A model generated the notes under the pieces. It ran no database searches and had not been told where the DNA came from. It saw nothing but the letters and a program-made list of their open reading frames with translations. Position numbers and translations under genes: made by a program. This document shows, piece by piece, positions 62,607 to 64,000 of a DNA stretch of 64,000 nucleotides. The DNA lies in assembly GCF_001983175.1 (NCBI RefSeq), contig NZ_MNPW01000006.1, forward strand, positions 186,001 through 250,000, written 5' to 3'. The DNA is from Pseudomonas cedrina subsp. cedrina (GTDB lineage Bacteria; Pseudomonadota; Gammaproteobacteria; Pseudomonadales; Pseudomonadaceae). Each line of letters opens with the position of its first letter. The stretch's first letter is position 1.

Positions 62607-63593
62607 TTAGTTGCCTTCTTTCAGACCCAAGTCAGCCAGCGCTTTGGCAGCGACTTTGGCGGGCAGCGGGATGTAGCCGTCTTTGACTACAACTTCCTGG
62701 CCCTGTTTGGACAGCACCAGCTTCACGAACTCGGCTTCCAGCGGGGCCAGAGGCTTGTTCGGCGCTTTGTTGACGTAAACGTAGAGGAAGCGCGACAGCG
62801 GGTATTTGCCGTTCAGGGCGTTTTCTTCACTGTCTTCGATGTAGTCAGTGCTGCCTTTCTTGGCCAGGGCCACGGTTTTCACGCTGGCGGTCTTGTAGCC
62901 GATGCCCGAGTAGCCGATGCCGTTCAGCGACGAGCTGATCGACTGCACGACCGAAGCCGAGCCGGGTTGTTCGTTCACGTTTGGCTTGTAGTCACCTTTG
63001 CACAGGGCCTCTTCCTTGAAGTAGCCGTAGGTGCCGGACACCGAGTTACGACCAAACAACTGCACCGGCTTGTTGGCCAGGTCGCCGGTCACACCCAGGT
63101 CACCCCAGGTTTTCACGTCGGTCTTGGCGCCGCACAGACGCGTCGAAGAGAAGATCGCGTCGACCTGTTCCATGGTCAGGTGCTGGATGGGGTTGTCCTT
63201 GTGTACAAATACAGCCAGGGCATCCACGGCAACCGGGATGGCGGTTGGCTTGTAGCCGTATTTCTGCTCGAAGGCCGCCAGTTCGGTGTCCTTCATCTTG
63301 CGGCTCATCGGGCCCAGGTTGGAGGTGCCTTCGGTCAGCGCAGGAGGCGCGGTAGCCGAGCCGGCCGCTTGGATCTGGATGTTGACGTTCGGGTATTCTT
63401 TTTTGTAACCCTCGGCCCACAGGGTCATCAGGTTTGCCAGGGTATCGGAACCGACGCTGGACAAGTTGCCCGACACACCAGTGGTCTTGACGTAAGCCGG
63501 GATCGCCGGGTCAACGCCAGCAGCCACCGCGTTGGCGGTCGCGACGCCAGCAGCGACAAACGTCATTGCCGCCATCAAACGTTTCAGTTTCAT
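62607..63593 (-). CDS. pstS: Phosphate-binding periplasmic protein PstS
   Basis: A 328-residue protein with a signal peptide ([22 protein letters not shown]). Phosphate-binding features are [17 protein letters not shown] near residue 42, [20 protein letters not shown] and [15 protein letters not shown]. It captures phosphate for PstCAB. It is preceded by a three-half-site Pho array and followed by a hairpin, so it is probably the most abundant transcript of the cluster. Confidence 0.97.
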   Translation of the reverse strand: MKLKRLMAAMTFVAAGVATANAVAAGVDPAIPAYVKTTGVSGNLSSVGSDTLANLMTLWAEGYKKEYPNVNIQIQAAGSATAPPALTEGTSNLGPMSRKMKDTELAAFEQKYGYKPTAIPVAVDALAVFVHKDNPIQHLTMEQVDAIFSSTRLCGAKTDVKTWGDLGVTGDLANKPVQLFGRNSVSGTYGYFKEEALCKGDYKPNVNEQPGSASVVQSISSSLNGIGYSGIGYKTASVKTVALAKKGSTDYIEDSEENALNGKYPLSRFLYVYVNKAPNKPLAPLEAEFVKLVLSKQGQEVVVKDGYIPLPAKVAAKALADLGLKEGN

Positions 63594-63659
63594 GCCTTGC
63601 TCCTAGCAGATAGGGATAATTGGATCGGGCCAAGTATCGGCAGGCCGTGTGACTACTCT

Positions 63660-63688
63660 ATGTCTGGAATGTGACAGTTGGATGAAAG
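63660..63688 (-). promoter_or_regulatory. Triple Pho half-site array upstream of pstS
   Basis: On the minus strand CTTTCAT, CTGTCAC and CAGACAT follow each other at exact 11-bp spacing, the geometry of tandem PhoB binding. The middle half-site is near perfect; the outer ones each have one or two mismatches. The region 63689-63844 beyond it shows nothing further. Confidence 0.7.
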
Positions 63689-63844
63689 GCCAGCATTGGA
63701 AGGGATCTTACCTTGGCATCAAAATAGTCTGAGTGGGCTGCCCGCAACGTCGCCTGGAATTTTCCGACAAGTCTTTAGGGTTGTGGCTCGGAAGCGGGAA
63801 CACTAACTTACCCCGGCGTCCAGGCACGCCCGCATGCGGCTCAT

Positions 63845-63890
63845 CTTAGGTTGACAAATAAAACACCATGGACAAACTTGTCAACCTAAG
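63845..63890. promoter_or_regulatory. Perfect 13-bp inverted repeat upstream of the XRE gene
   Basis: cttaggttgacaa (63845-63857) and ttgtcaacctaag (63878-63890) are perfect complements with a 20-bp spacer. The left arm contains TTGACA and the right arm runs into the AAGGAG ribosome-binding site. It could be an operator pair for autoregulation, or an RNA hairpin hiding the Shine-Dalgarno. Confidence 0.6.
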
Positions 63891-63900
63891 GAGAACTCCC

Positions 63901-64000
63901 ATGATCAATGACCGCATTCGCCGCGCAAGATTATTGCGCGGCATGTCCCTAGCAGCGCTGGCACAGCGTCTGGGCGACATAAGCAAGCAGGGCCTTAGCA
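63901..64000 (+). CDS. XRE family (HTH) regulator, N-terminal fragment
   Basis: The frame runs off the window. The 33 visible codons read MINDRIRRARLLRGMSLAAL then AQRLGDISKQGLS, a Cro/C1-type helix-turn-helix (about residues 13-33). AAGGAG lies 8 nt before the ATG. Regulators that start like this often carry an ImmA/IrrE-type metalloprotease domain downstream, but that cannot be seen here. Confidence 0.75.
   Translation, partial: MINDRIRRARLLRGMSLAALAQRLGDISKQGLS

Overview
The window comes from a fluorescent Pseudomonas of the P. fluorescens group. The coding sequence is GC-rich. Gene order around spoT-ridA, exbBD-tonB, oxyR-recG, rubA/rubredoxin reductase, ubiC-ubiA, phoB-phoR and pstSCAB-phoU follows what I remember of the Pseudomonas chromosome near PA5338-PA5369. 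Intergenic gaps carry the REP/REPIN repeats typical of this group (gtgggagcNggcttg type). No rRNA, tRNA, CRISPR array or intact insertion sequence was recognised.

Layout. (1) 1-11950, housekeeping: the 3' part of spoT, ridA, a lipoprotein, an SDR-type dehydratase/epimerase on the minus strand, a TonB energising operon (exbB-exbD-tonB) behind a candidate Fur box, oxyR, recG, an editing-domain/HDOD protein, and two small minus-strand genes followed by near-identical REPIN copies. (2) 12075-46645, a complete H1-type (HSI-I-like) type VI secretion locus built as two divergent operons. The minus-strand arm runs fha-tssJ-tssK-tssL-tssM-tagF-pppA-ppkA-tagT-tagS-tagR-tagQ, which is the structural membrane complex plus the threonine-phosphorylation control pathway. 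The plus-strand arm runs tssA-tssB-tssC-hcp-tssE-tssF-tssG-clpV, then vgrG, an Eag-type chaperone, a 1465-residue prePAAR/PAAR-Rhs effector with a WHH-type nuclease-like tip, and a small acidic protein that is probably its immunity partner. A 393-bp control region separates the arms. (3) 46731-50714: HU-like protein, rubredoxin and its reductase, ubiC-ubiA, and a small secreted COG4315-type protein. (4) 50797-63688, the phosphate-starvation block: phoB-phoR with a Pho box, a CBS-domain membrane protein, an M23 peptidase, a response regulator, phoU, pstB, pstA, pstC (with its own Pho box) and pstS (with a triple Pho half-site array). The window ends inside an XRE-type regulator preceded by a perfect 13-bp inverted repeat.

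The most notable points are: the Rhs effector/immunity module with its AT-richer tip; two 193-bp palindromic elements with 15-bp terminal inverted repeats, each inserted at the same place in a REP and flanked by about 10-bp direct repeats; a stem-loop cluster between tssC and hcp; an attenuator-like hairpin in front of a DUF3077 gene; and separate Pho control of pstS and pstC. All family assignments come from reading motifs and from memory; no search was run.
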